From: QHWK01 sp035315685
GTDB lineage: Bacteria > Acidobacteriota > Vicinamibacteria > Vicinamibacterales > CAVVIG01
NCBI GenBank assembly: GCA_035315685.1
Contig: DATFXR010000387.1
Location: forward strand, 1 to 6,292
Direction: 5' to 3'
DNA: 6,292 bases
Part shown: positions 1-6,211 of the stretch, in pieces
Position numbering within the stretch: position 1 is the stretch's first letter
Layout: each line of letters begins with the position of its first letter
The notes under the pieces: model-generated
What the model was told of the DNA's origin: nothing
The model's input: the letters and a program-made list of their open reading frames with translations, nothing else
Databases searched by the model: none
Position numbers and translations under genes: made by a program

Positions 1-1268
1 GTCTGCTGATACTGCCGCAGCGCGACCGCGAAGATCCGCCACACACCACGCGACATGACGGCGTTGAGGTCGCGCCGGAACCCTTTGATGGCGTCGGCGA
101 CGAGCGGCGCAATCTGCGCCGCGCTCGCGCGATGACGCCGCCAGGCGTCCTCCGTGTCGCACTCGGCGGCGCTGAAGCCGGTGCCGGCGAACCTGTCGCC
201 ACGAGGGCTGCCGTCCTGTGTCAGGAAATAGGCGCGCAGACGATCGATGAATGCACGAAATGCCGCCTGCGCCACTCGGTCGTCGCATGCGGCGCCGCCT
301 GCTCCGCGACAGAGGGTCCTGATCTCCTCGGACAGCATCATGAACTGGGGATGCCGCCGTGGACCATCAGACAGAAACAGTGGAACGCCGTCGCGGACGC
401 TGGAAAAGATCTCCCGCAGCCGAGCGGCGGCCGCTTCGCAGGCGCTGGCCGCTGTCAGATCGCGAGGCCCCGTCTGCAGGAATCGCCGTAGCGCATCCGG
501 CGCGACCAGCCGCCGATCGAGCAGTGCCGCGATCCCGGCTCGAAGACGCCGCTCGCCCAGTTGCGCGAATACCAGCGCAACGTCTTCGTCGTCACACGCG
601 AGGCCGCGGCAGATGCGCAGCGCCTGATCGAGCGATGCGTTGATCAGGCGCGGCACTTCGGTGTCGTCGGCGAGATCGAAGCCGGGATCGACGTCGGCCT
701 CGAGAGGAAATTCGCGCAGCAGCGACAGACAGAACGCGTCGATGGTCGAGATGGCGATGTCGCCGAGTCGATCCTCGATGTCGCGGTAGCGTGCCGCGTC
801 GATTTCCGACCTGCGGCCCGCCTCCTTCAAGCGATCGACGATCCGCTGGCGCATCTCCGCCGCGGCCTTCCGGGTGAACGTGATTGCAAGGATGTAGTCC
901 GGCTCGACGCCCGCGCGCAGCAGGTTGACATACCGTTCGACGAGCACGCGCGTCTTGCCTGTGCCCGCCGACGCCTCGAGCAGGATGTTCTGTGCCGGAT
1001 CGACCGCGTGGGCGCGCGCGGCGTGGTCCGGAAGATTCCGATCACGGTCCGGCTGAAGCCGGACACTACCGCCGCTCGTTGCGACACTACCGCCGCTCGT
1101 CTCGACACTACCGCCGGTCGTTGCGACACTACCGCCGTTCGTTTCGACACTACCGCAGCTCGTTCCGACGTTACCGCCGCTCGTTTCGAGGCTCGCCGCC
1201 GTAGTGTCCGGCTTTGGCCGGACTACTTCGACCTCTTCGTCCTCGAACGGGAGCATCCCGTCAAACAT
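1..1268 (-). CDS. addA: AddA-type UvrD-family helicase/nuclease subunit, C-terminus beyond the window
   Basis: ATP-dependent DNA helicase subunit of the AddAB (RexAB) double-strand-break resection enzyme, acting on DNA ends in the cytoplasm. The minus frame is open from ATG at 1268-1266 to the window edge, giving 422 codons of a protein that normally exceeds 1000 residues. Visible motifs are Walker A EASAGTGKT (residues 98-106), helicase motif Ia AITFTRKAAAEM (128-139) and the AddA/RecB signature TIDAFCLSLLREF followed by a DPGF segment (175-197). Walker B, the later helicase motifs and any C-terminal nuclease domain would lie outside. The ATG overlaps the addB stop by 8 bp, and AAGGA lies 11 nt upstream as a possible ribosome site. 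A second ATG four codons later is an alternative start. Residues about 16-75 are a low-complexity Gly/Ser/Thr stretch encoded by an inserted repeat, separating the short acidic N-terminus from the LPDHAARAH segment before Walker A. The family call is firm; AddA rather than another UvrD-like exonuclease subunit rests mainly on the addB neighbour. Confidence 0.9.
   Translation of the reverse strand, partial: MFDGMLPFEDEEVEVVRPKPDTTAASLETSGGNVGTSCGSVETNGGSVATTGGSVETSGGSVATSGGSVRLQPDRDRNLPDHAARAHAVDPAQNILLEASAGTGKTRVLVERYVNLLRAGVEPDYILAITFTRKAAAEMRQRIVDRLKEAGRRSEIDAARYRDIEDRLGDIAISTIDAFCLSLLREFPLEADVDPGFDLADDTEVPRLINASLDQALRICRGLACDDEDVALVFAQLGERRLRAGIAALLDRRLVAPDALRRFLQTGPRDLTAASACEAAAARLREIFSSVRDGVPLFLSDGPRRHPQFMMLSEEIRTLCRGAGGAACDDRVAQAAFRAFIDRLRAYFLTQDGSPRGDRFAGTGFSAAECDTEDAWRRHRASAAQIAPLVADAIKGFRRDLNAVMSRGVWRIFAVALRQYQQ
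1047..1223. repeat. REP/BIME-like element with 21-bp tandem repeats, inside addA
   Basis: Two hairpins flank a tandem array. The left is GTCCGGC-TGAA-GCCGGAC (1047-1064) and the right GTCCGGC-TTTG-GCCGGAC (1206-1223). Each has the tetranucleotide GTAG just inside it: 1201-1204 on plus, and 1069-1066 on minus. They are therefore divergently oriented REP-like units, since GTAG before a palindrome is the known hallmark of REP sequences recognised by REP-associated tyrosine transposases. Between them lie six 21-bp units starting at 1062, 1083, 1104, 1125, 1146 and 1167, with a degenerate seventh at 1188. Each begins GACACTACC (GACGTTACC in unit 6), which on the minus strand gives GGTAGTGTC, the same head as the hairpins. 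The array is in frame with addA and encodes heptads such as VETSGGS. Origin by RAYT activity is inferred; no transposase gene is in the window. Confidence 0.85.
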
Positions 1269-4200
1269 CGCCGACATAGTCCTTGCGGCAGACCGAGTCG
1301 TAGGCGCAGGTCTCGCACCGGTAGACGTCGTCCGGCGCCGGTGGGAACTCTCCGCGCTCGATCGCGTCGAGCGTGTCCGACAACCTCTGCTGCGAGTCGG
1401 CGAGCACCTTCACGCGATCACCTGGCTTCGAGAACAGCGACACCACGCGCTTCGGGCCCTTGAAGGCGAGATAGACAGCTTCGCCGAGCCGCCAGCTGCG
1501 GCCGACCCGGGGCGGCAGCGCCTGCTCGGCGCAGATGCTGTAGATCGGCAGCTGCAGCGCGCGCGAGCGGTCCGGCGGCCAACCGAGCTTGTAATCGATC
1601 AGCCGGAACGTCCCGTCGTCCAGCAGATCGATCCGGTCCGCTTTGCCTCTGAGCGCGACCGTTCGCGGGCCTGCGGAGGTGATCACCGTGAATTCGCCGT
1701 CGAGCCGGTGCTCCAACAGGCGTTCGACGACGGCCGTCGGCCGCTCGGCCTCCATCCGGAAGACGGCGTCGCCGAGACCCGCGGCGGCCGGCGATCCGAG
1801 GAGCCGCGTCCGTTCCAGACCCGCTTCGGCCGGCGACAGCTGCTCGAGCGCGCGGTCGACGACGTTCGTGAACATCTCGCGCGCACGGTCGAGGTTCGCC
1901 CGGGTAATCGCGCGATGGCCGGCGCCCTGCCACTCTGTGAAGAACGTTTCGAACACGCGATGCACGAACTGACCCTGACGCCGAGGGTCCATGACCTCTT
2001 CGTCCTCAGGCTCCTCCTGCAGCTTCAGCACATGTTGCGCGAAGAACCGGAATGGGCAATCGAGATATGTTTCGATCGCGCTCACCGCCCAGGTGCGCGC
2101 GGGCGCGCCGCGAACCGTGCCGTGGAACCGGGGCTCGTCCGCCGGCGACCGCGACATCCTCAGGTTCGCCCACTCTCGCACATCGTCGTCCAGCGCGCCG
2201 AAGGCGACCGGCTCGAGCGACAGCGCCTCGTCTTCGAAGCGACGTGCGGCGTCGGCCGACGGAAGGGCAGCCGTCGTCAGGCGCGCGCGCGGGATCTCGT
2301 CCAGCTGCATCGAGCGTGACACGAGCGCGTCCTCATCCAGCGTGAACGTGGACACAGTCGTGTGCCGGCAGGCCGACGCCAGCAGATCGAGAAAGCGCGC
2401 GTCGTCGGCAGATCGGCGATCTTTCTCAGACGGCCAGCCGAGCGACTTGAGCAGTGACGGCGGATAGAAGATGTTGCGGCGCGGCTTCTCGGGCCAGTCG
2501 GTCTCGACTAGACCGACAATCGCCAGATCATCGAAATCGCCGTAGCGAGCCGCCCGATCGTCGAGCAGGTGAATGCCGCTGCCGGCTGCTTCGGGATCGA
2601 AGGTGTGCTCCCCGATCCAGCGCCGGACTGCCACGCCGAGCTCCGCGATCGTCCACTCGGGATCGTCGTAGGCCCTATGGACGGTGGCGAGCGCCGACAA
2701 CGTGTCGCCAATCGCGGCCCGAGCGCGACGCTCTCGTGCAGCCAGCGGCGCACCGTCTTCGATCGGCCGCAGATGATTCGTCCAGAACTCGAGCAACAGC
2801 GACAGCTGTTGTGACGCCGCGCGGGCCGTGGCCAGCGGGGCGAGTTGTTGCGCGGCCGCTCGTGCGACATCGAGCGCGGCGCTCGCAATCCAGAATCTGG
2901 AATGTGGAATTTGGAATTCGTGAATGGCTTCGAGGCGCTCGGGGTCTCCCAGATACCTCGCCTCGCTGAGCATGCGATCGAGCGAGCTGATCGACTCGCG
3001 CGAGATCTCGGCTCCGCCGTCCGTGAACAGGAGATGCGGCGATCGCAGCAGCGCGACGAGCGTCGCGCGGGTGAAGTTCGACGCAACCATGTCGAGCACC
3101 AGGTCGAGCGCCGCGGCCGTCGGCTCGGCAGCGAGCGGCATCGCGTCGGACGCCTGAAATGCGATGCGCGCGGAGCGGAACACTTCGGCGGCGGCGTACA
3201 GATACGGCAGTGGCCGCTTGAAGACCACGGCCGTCCGGGCGAGGTTCACCAAGTCGCCAGCAGCTTCGTCGGTCTTCACCTGCCGAGCGACCGCGATAAG
3301 TTCTTCGTCCCGATCGCGGTAGGTCCACCACAGATCGGGATTCGGGATTTGGGATTCGGGATTCGTTCGGGAATCGGGATTTCGGATTCTGGGTTCAGGA
3401 TCTGGAATGACCAGAAGGGGCGGACCGAGTCCCGAATCCCGAGTCCCGAATCCCAAATCCCGATTCCCGAATCCCAGCTCTTCCAGCCCGGGCCACCATT
3501 CGTGCACGCGCTCGTCGAAGCCTGATGCGAGAACACGCTCCGTGGCGACGACGTCGAGCGTCTCGAGGCCGGGGATCCGCGCCAGCAGATCGAAGTCGGC
3601 AAGAAAGAGTCCCTCGCTCTCCGCGATCCAGTCTGCGACCGTGACGACGATGCGGCGGAGCGGATCCCGCGCGTGTTCGGCGATCAACAGATCGCGAAGC
3701 CGGTGCTCGTCGCAGGCCGACGACGCCGCGACGAGCCGTTCGTATTCGCGGAACGCGTCCGCGAGGAAGTGCGTCTGGATGCGCATCCGCCGGGCAGCCC
3801 GATCGAGGTCGTCGGATCCGAGCGCGTCCTCGATCAACTCCTCGAAGCGGTTCACCCGCTGCGACTGACGCCGGAGCTGGTCGTAGAAGCGCAACATCTC
3901 GGCGACGAGTCCAGGACGGAGCCGGAACGTGAGCTCGCTGGCACGCGATGCCGCGCTGCGCGCCGCCGCCTGTGCGATCACGTCGCGCTCGAGCGGTGTC
4001 AGCCGCCGCGGCGGATTGTCGAGCCGCGCGTGCAGCCGATCGTAGAGCTCGTCACGGGTGACGGCGTCGATCGACGGCGCGGCGCGCATCAGCTGCCTCG
4101 CCGCGCTCCTGGTGGGGACAACAACGAGCGCGTTCGGGATTTGGGATTGGGGATTCGGGATTCGGCGTTCCGGGTTCCGAGAGAAAAGAGCCTCTGCGTC

Positions 4201-4308
4201 CTCTGCGCTCTCTGCGGTTAAGGCAGATGCGGCAAGGCCGACGATCGCGCGACGGAAGTGCTGAAGGTCAGGAACCCGGACCAGGCGTGTCCGGCGGGGT
4301 GTGATCAC
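1261..4308 (-). CDS. addB: AddB-type PD-(D/E)XK nuclease subunit of the AddAB helicase-nuclease
   Basis: Partner of AddA in resection of double-strand breaks; its nuclease domain cuts one strand while the complex unwinds DNA. The protein is 1015 residues from the GTG start. The N-terminal half is an inactivated-helicase-like region with VPDLQHF (12-18), LVVVPTRSAARQL (61-73) and no Walker A motif that I can see. A conserved-looking central segment, DLAIVGLVETDWPEKPRRN, lies near residues 595-613. The C-terminal nuclease shows GQFVH (779-783), GKADRID (888-894), IDYK (904-907) and QLPIY (919-923). Cysteines at 751 (DCPFRF), 998, 1001 and 1007 (C-x2-C-x5-C) fit the 4Fe-4S staple of AddB-type nucleases. 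I chose GTG at 4308-4306 because its GTGA overlaps the upstream stop and LVRVPDLQ follows shortly. The frame is open to an ATG at 4401, but that extension lies wholly in the upstream gene. Four repeat tracts expand the protein in frame at residues about 30-60, 276-325 and 463-473. Some annotators would call it only a PD-(D/E)XK nuclease family protein. Confidence 0.9.
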   Translation of the reverse strand: MITPRRTRLVRVPDLQHFRRAIVGLAASALTAESAEDAEALFSRNPERRIPNPQSQIPNALVVVPTRSAARQLMRAAPSIDAVTRDELYDRLHARLDNPPRRLTPLERDVIAQAAARSAASRASELTFRLRPGLVAEMLRFYDQLRRQSQRVNRFEELIEDALGSDDLDRAARRMRIQTHFLADAFREYERLVAASSACDEHRLRDLLIAEHARDPLRRIVVTVADWIAESEGLFLADFDLLARIPGLETLDVVATERVLASGFDERVHEWWPGLEELGFGNRDLGFGTRDSGLGPPLLVIPDPEPRIRNPDSRTNPESQIPNPDLWWTYRDRDEELIAVARQVKTDEAAGDLVNLARTAVVFKRPLPYLYAAAEVFRSARIAFQASDAMPLAAEPTAAALDLVLDMVASNFTRATLVALLRSPHLLFTDGGAEISRESISSLDRMLSEARYLGDPERLEAIHEFQIPHSRFWIASAALDVARAAAQQLAPLATARAASQQLSLLLEFWTNHLRPIEDGAPLAARERRARAAIGDTLSALATVHRAYDDPEWTIAELGVAVRRWIGEHTFDPEAAGSGIHLLDDRAARYGDFDDLAIVGLVETDWPEKPRRNIFYPPSLLKSLGWPSEKDRRSADDARFLDLLASACRHTTVSTFTLDEDALVSRSMQLDEIPRARLTTAALPSADAARRFEDEALSLEPVAFGALDDDVREWANLRMSRSPADEPRFHGTVRGAPARTWAVSAIETYLDCPFRFFAQHVLKLQEEPEDEEVMDPRRQGQFVHRVFETFFTEWQGAGHRAITRANLDRAREMFTNVVDRALEQLSPAEAGLERTRLLGSPAAAGLGDAVFRMEAERPTAVVERLLEHRLDGEFTVITSAGPRTVALRGKADRIDLLDDGTFRLIDYKLGWPPDRSRALQLPIYSICAEQALPPRVGRSWRLGEAVYLAFKGPKRVVSLFSKPGDRVKVLADSQQRLSDTLDAIERGEFPPAPDDVYRCETCAYDSVCRKDYVGDV
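2890..2921. repeat. Short GGAATTTGGAATTC-type repeat inside addB
   Basis: This 32-bp AT-richer tract contains the palindrome CCAGA-A-TCTGG (2890-2900), followed by GGAATGTGGAATTTGGAATTC. It encodes FQIPHSRFWI on the minus strand, at about residues 463-473 of AddB, between helical segments. It resembles the GGGATTC family at 3335-3475 and 4132-4180 (runs of GGAAT/GGATT every 6-8 bp) but is shorter and more diverged. Membership of that family is inferred from composition and spacing. Confidence 0.6.
3335..3475. repeat. GGGATTC-family repeats forming a long inverted repeat inside addB
   Basis: Runs of GGGATTC and GGGATTT units lie on the left, and their complements GAATCCC and AAATCCC on the right. 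The 29-bp arm at 3337-3365 pairs with 3440-3468 with only two mismatches, leaving a 74-bp centre that holds more degenerate units (CGGGAATCGGGATTTCGGATT) and the host codons for PPLLVIPDP. On the minus strand it encodes about 49 residues of the type LGFGNRDLGFGTRDSG and NPESQIPNPD, splitting AddB between HEWWPGLEE and WWTYRDRDEEL. Length and phase preserve the frame. Confidence 0.85.
4132..4180. repeat. GGGATTC-family repeat near the addB N-terminus
   Basis: A second tract of the GGGATTT/GGGATTC family, in one orientation only, ends in a decayed CGGCGTTCCGGGTTCC stretch. It encodes NPERRIPNPQSQIPN, about residues 45-59 of AddB, immediately before the LVVVPTR strand. It abuts the unrelated CTCTGCG-type repeat at 4181-4222, so two repeat families are stacked at one site. 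Confidence 0.8.
4181..4222. repeat. CTCTGCG-type dispersed repeat inside addB
   Basis: The tract reads GAGAAAAGAG followed by CCTCTGCGTCCTCTGCG and CTCTCTGCGGTTAA, a pyrimidine-rich repeat with CTCTGCG spaced 9-10 bp apart. I recall similar sequences scattered through acidobacterial and some planctomycete genomes, so it is called a dispersed repeat from memory rather than from a search. On the minus strand it encodes LTAESAEDAEALFS, about residues 30-43 of AddB, between FRRAIVGLA and the NPERRIPN tract. It could seed a small helical extension. Confidence 0.7.
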
Positions 4309-5690
4309 TTGAGTTGTGGTGGCCGCAGTGACGTTTGAATGTCCGTCCGCGCCTTGGCGCCGAGCATCAGCGCGCCGGCGGCGGCCGACGAGGCGTTCCA
4401 CGCACGGCCCATGTCGCCCGCCAGAATCGCTTCGCGGCGGATCTTTGCGGCGTTCCCGGCGAGCTGTGCAGCGCTCACGAGCAGCGCGTGCGCCGCCGCA
4501 GTTTCCTCGGGCGGAACAATCGCCGCCGCCAGCGTGAGAATGCGCGTGACGTTGTTCTGCATCAGCGCCAGCGCCTCCGGCGTCGACCCCGACAGCGACT
4601 TCACCGCCTCGAGCGCCGGCTTCAGCTGGACGAACAGGTCGATCGGCGTGCGAATCGCCAGACGATATTCCCGGAGTACCGGCGCGCGCAGTGCGAACTT
4701 GTCGCGCGCGAGCTGCAGCTGACGCGCCGCGTCGAGCTTCGCCCCGACGGCGGCGACGAGCGCCGCCACCGCGTCCGGCCGCTTTCCGCCGAGCGTCGCG
4801 TCACGCAGCGCGATCGTCTCCAGCAGCCGTTCGAGTCCCTTCACGTCGGCCTGCTGTGCCCGCCAGTTGGCCGTCGCCATCGTCTGCGCCGAAAGGTACT
4901 GGTACCGCTTGTCGATCTGCAGCTCGGCGTGGACCTGCGCCTCGGTCGCCGCCCGCGTCGCCGACGCCCAGTCCACCGGCACGTGATCCTTCTCGAGATC
5001 GAGGGTCACGATCGCCGAGGAGAGCAACGAGCTGCGTTCGGCTGCGCTGTCGACGACGCGCGCAGCGAGGAGCACCTGCTCGATCGCCTCTCGCGGCGTT
5101 GGCGGCGGCAGCAGTGTCTCGTCGATTGCCGGAGGATCGGCAAATGCCGACAGCGTCAGCGTGAACTGGCCGCGGCCGGTGGCCGCCTGCAGATCGGCGA
5201 TCGCCTCGTCGAGCATCGCGAGCATCTGCTTCACCTCGGCCTGCCGGAAGTTGTAGTGGTTCTGCGGCCACTCGGCGAGCGCCTTGCGCGCGCGCTGGAC
5301 GATGGCGAGGCGCGCGCGCGGATCGGTCGTGCTCGCGACGTCGTTCAGCGTTGCGGCAACGTCGTTCGAGAGCGCTGCATAGTCGGCGTCGGCCTGCGTC
5401 TGGAGATAGCGCTTGCCCTGAGCGGTCGTCGTGTAGCGGTTCGTGCGATCCCAGTCCACGCGTGCCACGGGCAGATTGACGAGGTGGAGCGGCGGGTTCG
5501 GCCCCGCGGCGGTCGGCATCGAGAAGACGACACGATCGCCGACGCGCGCCGGCTCACCGTAGCTGACGAGCGAGGTGCCGTCGGCAAGGAACACGCGCAG
5601 CAGTACCGGGTCGTCGGCAGCGGCCGCGCGCGCAGGAGTCAGGAGCACTGCCGCGAGCAGTGCGGCGATCGACGTGCGGACGTAAGTCAC
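4305..5690 (-). CDS. Exported protein of unknown function, first gene of the addBA operon
   Basis: I do not recognise a named family. The 461-residue product begins with a signal peptide: VTYVRTS, a hydrophobic IAALLAAVLL core, and an ARA or AAA cleavage site near residues 20-25. A short beta-rich segment follows, with LADGTSLVSYGEPARVGDRVVF (about residues 34-55), which could be a small barrel. The rest is Ala-, Leu- and Gln-rich and predicted by eye to be largely alpha-helical, possibly a solenoid or coiled coil. I see no catalytic motif, lipobox cysteine or later membrane span. GTG at 5690-5688 is chosen because it places the signal peptide at the terminus and lies about 34 nt after the likely transcription start; no strong Shine-Dalgarno sequence is visible. 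The frame stays open upstream to 6239, but that part is antisense to the plus-strand genes and has no protein-like character. Its stop overlaps the addB start by 4 bp, yet an exported protein has no obvious role in DNA repair. Confidence 0.85.
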   Translation of the reverse strand: MTYVRTSIAALLAAVLLTPARAAAADDPVLLRVFLADGTSLVSYGEPARVGDRVVFSMPTAAGPNPPLHLVNLPVARVDWDRTNRYTTTAQGKRYLQTQADADYAALSNDVAATLNDVASTTDPRARLAIVQRARKALAEWPQNHYNFRQAEVKQMLAMLDEAIADLQAATGRGQFTLTLSAFADPPAIDETLLPPPTPREAIEQVLLAARVVDSAAERSSLLSSAIVTLDLEKDHVPVDWASATRAATEAQVHAELQIDKRYQYLSAQTMATANWRAQQADVKGLERLLETIALRDATLGGKRPDAVAALVAAVGAKLDAARQLQLARDKFALRAPVLREYRLAIRTPIDLFVQLKPALEAVKSLSGSTPEALALMQNNVTRILTLAAAIVPPEETAAAHALLVSAAQLAGNAAKIRREAILAGDMGRAWNASSAAAGALMLGAKARTDIQTSLRPPQLK

Positions 5691-5730
5691 GCTGGAACCG
5701 GGGGCGACGGCCCGAAAAAACCGCCGATCA

Positions 5731-5759
5731 AGAGTAGTGTGCGCCGTACGCCGGGTCAA
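5731..5759 (-). promoter_or_regulatory. Sigma-70-like promoter for the exported protein-addB-addA operon
   Basis: On the minus strand TTGACC (5759-5754) is followed after 17 bp by TACTCT (5736-5731). The -35 box matches the TTGACA consensus at five of six positions, and the spacing is optimal. Transcription would start near 5724, leaving a leader of about 34 nt before GTG at 5690. The leader contains a T6 run and could form a weak stem between CGGCGG and CCGTCG. It is the only good promoter I see for the three genes. Confidence 0.65.
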
Positions 5760-5823
5760 GCTGTGGAAATCCTGTTGAACGTTGGTGCATTTCCTGTGCA
5801 CGGACCGACACGTGAAATTTTTT

Positions 5824-5840
5824 TGGCGCGTCTCGCGCCA
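5824..5840. promoter_or_regulatory. GC-rich inverted repeat next to a T7 tract in the divergent intergenic region
   Basis: TGGCGCG-TCT-CGCGCCA is a perfect 7-bp inverted repeat. It abuts GAAATTTTTTT, whose T7 run is 5818-5824. The T tract precedes the stem on plus, and an A tract follows it on minus, so it does not fit an intrinsic terminator in either direction. It could be a protein-binding site beside a bent A-tract, between the two divergent promoters. Function is unknown. Confidence 0.4.
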
Positions 5841-5850
5841 GATTGTCCTC

Positions 5851-5869
5851 CGCGCGCACTGTGCGCGCG
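5851..5869. promoter_or_regulatory. 19-bp palindrome, candidate operator
   Basis: CGCGCGCAC-T-GTGCGCGCG is a perfect 9-bp inverted repeat around one base. It lies 19 bp upstream of the plus-strand -35 box and about 90 bp upstream of the minus-strand -35 box. That position suits an activator or shared regulator of the divergent genes. Alternating purine-pyrimidine GC steps could instead favour cruciform or Z-DNA, and GC-rich DNA makes CG palindromes easier by chance. Confidence 0.4.
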
Positions 5870-5888
5870 CTTTCGCGAGGCGCTTCGC

Positions 5889-5916
5889 TTGTGCGGCGCA
5901 CACTCGTGCATAGAAT
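5889..5916 (+). promoter_or_regulatory. Probable sigma-70-like promoter for the rightward genes
   Basis: TTGTGC (5889-5894) and TAGAAT (5911-5916) are separated by 16 bp. The -10 box matches TATAAT at four of six positions, and the -35 box matches TTGACA at three. Transcription would begin near 5923, about 35 nt before the GTG at 5958. The match is weaker than that of the leftward promoter, so this is a plausible assignment only. Confidence 0.45.
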
Positions 5917-5957
5917 CTCACGCGTTCCCAGCGACTTCCGCGCCTTCGTCGAGACCT

Positions 5958-6188
5958 GTGAGTGCTGCCGTGCATCGTTACGAACAATCGATTGCGGGAC
6001 GCCCCTATCTGATCGAAGTCGTCAAGGTGTCGCAGGATCGCTGGCGCGCCTACATCGTGCGCATCCCCGGCGTGCCGACCGCGTTGATGCCGTTCTACGG
6101 CACGACGCCGCTCGACGCCGCCGACCAGTTGTGTGACTGGCTCACGCGCGCCCACGCGCGCGCGGCCAACCCAGCCGGCACGGTGTAG
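5958..6188 (+). CDS. Small conserved-looking protein, possible orphan HicB-like fold
   Basis: The product is a 76-residue soluble protein with no signal peptide or membrane segment. Its layout is a first strand (YEQSI), a second strand (RPYLIEVVKV), then DRWRAYIVRIPGVP, a GTTPLDAADQL turn-helix and an amphipathic helix ending CDWLTRAHARA. This order, W-x-A followed by a strand, P-G, a G-T-T-P-x-x-A turn and a helix, resembles the partial RNase H-like domain of HicB/UPF0150 antitoxins. No HicA toxin gene is adjacent and no C-terminal DNA-binding domain is present. The start is uncertain: GTG at 5958 gives 76 residues and GTG at 5970 gives 72; neither has a strong ribosome site and no ATG is available. 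The frame is open far upstream, but that portion overlaps the promoter and the antisense of the leftward gene. The product is seen only as a reading frame with protein-like composition; the fold is inferred. Confidence 0.75.
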   Translation: MSAAVHRYEQSIAGRPYLIEVVKVSQDRWRAYIVRIPGVPTALMPFYGTTPLDAADQLCDWLTRAHARAANPAGTV

Positions 6189-6191
6189 GAT

Positions 6192-6211
6192 CTGAGGCAT
6201 GTACGCCTCAG
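6192..6211 (+). promoter_or_regulatory. Hairpin enclosing the start codon of the last gene
   Basis: CTGAGGC (6192-6198) pairs perfectly with GCCTCAG (6205-6211), leaving the loop ATGTAC (6199-6204), whose first three bases are the start codon. GAGG in the left arm could serve as a close ribosome site. A better-spaced AGGA lies at 6187-6190, just outside the stem and 8 nt before ATG, overlapping the upstream stop codon. The arrangement could tune translation, or couple it to ribosomes finishing the upstream gene. Confidence 0.5.

Noticed and set aside
1062..1187. AGCGG, the Bacillus subtilis AddAB Chi site, in some 21-bp units
   Set aside because: It occurs in only three of the six units, five-base GC motifs are common here, and Chi sequences differ between bacteria.
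1062..1208. CRISPR-like array
   Set aside because: The 21-bp units are directly contiguous with no spacers and are in frame with addA.
561..2319. Long plus-strand reading frames of 300 and 371 codons
   Set aside because: They are antisense to addA and addB, whose motifs are unmistakable, and contain only Arg-rich composition and translated repeats.
4309..4401. Upstream ATG extension of addB
   Set aside because: The extra 31 residues overlap the end of the upstream gene and resemble no AddB N-terminus. The GTG with the 4-bp overlap fits an operon better.
5776..5802. GTGCA-TTTCCTG-TGCAC inverted repeat
   Set aside because: The 5-bp arms are too short to stand out, with no supporting position or conservation evidence.
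5818..5840. Intrinsic terminator
   Set aside because: The T tract precedes the stem on plus and becomes an A tract after it on minus, so neither strand gives a stem followed by U residues.
4335..6188. 617-codon plus-strand reading frame
   Set aside because: Its left 1.4 kb is antisense to the exported-protein gene and is Arg-rich, as expected for a GC-rich shadow frame. Only the last 76 codons look like a protein, and they are annotated separately.
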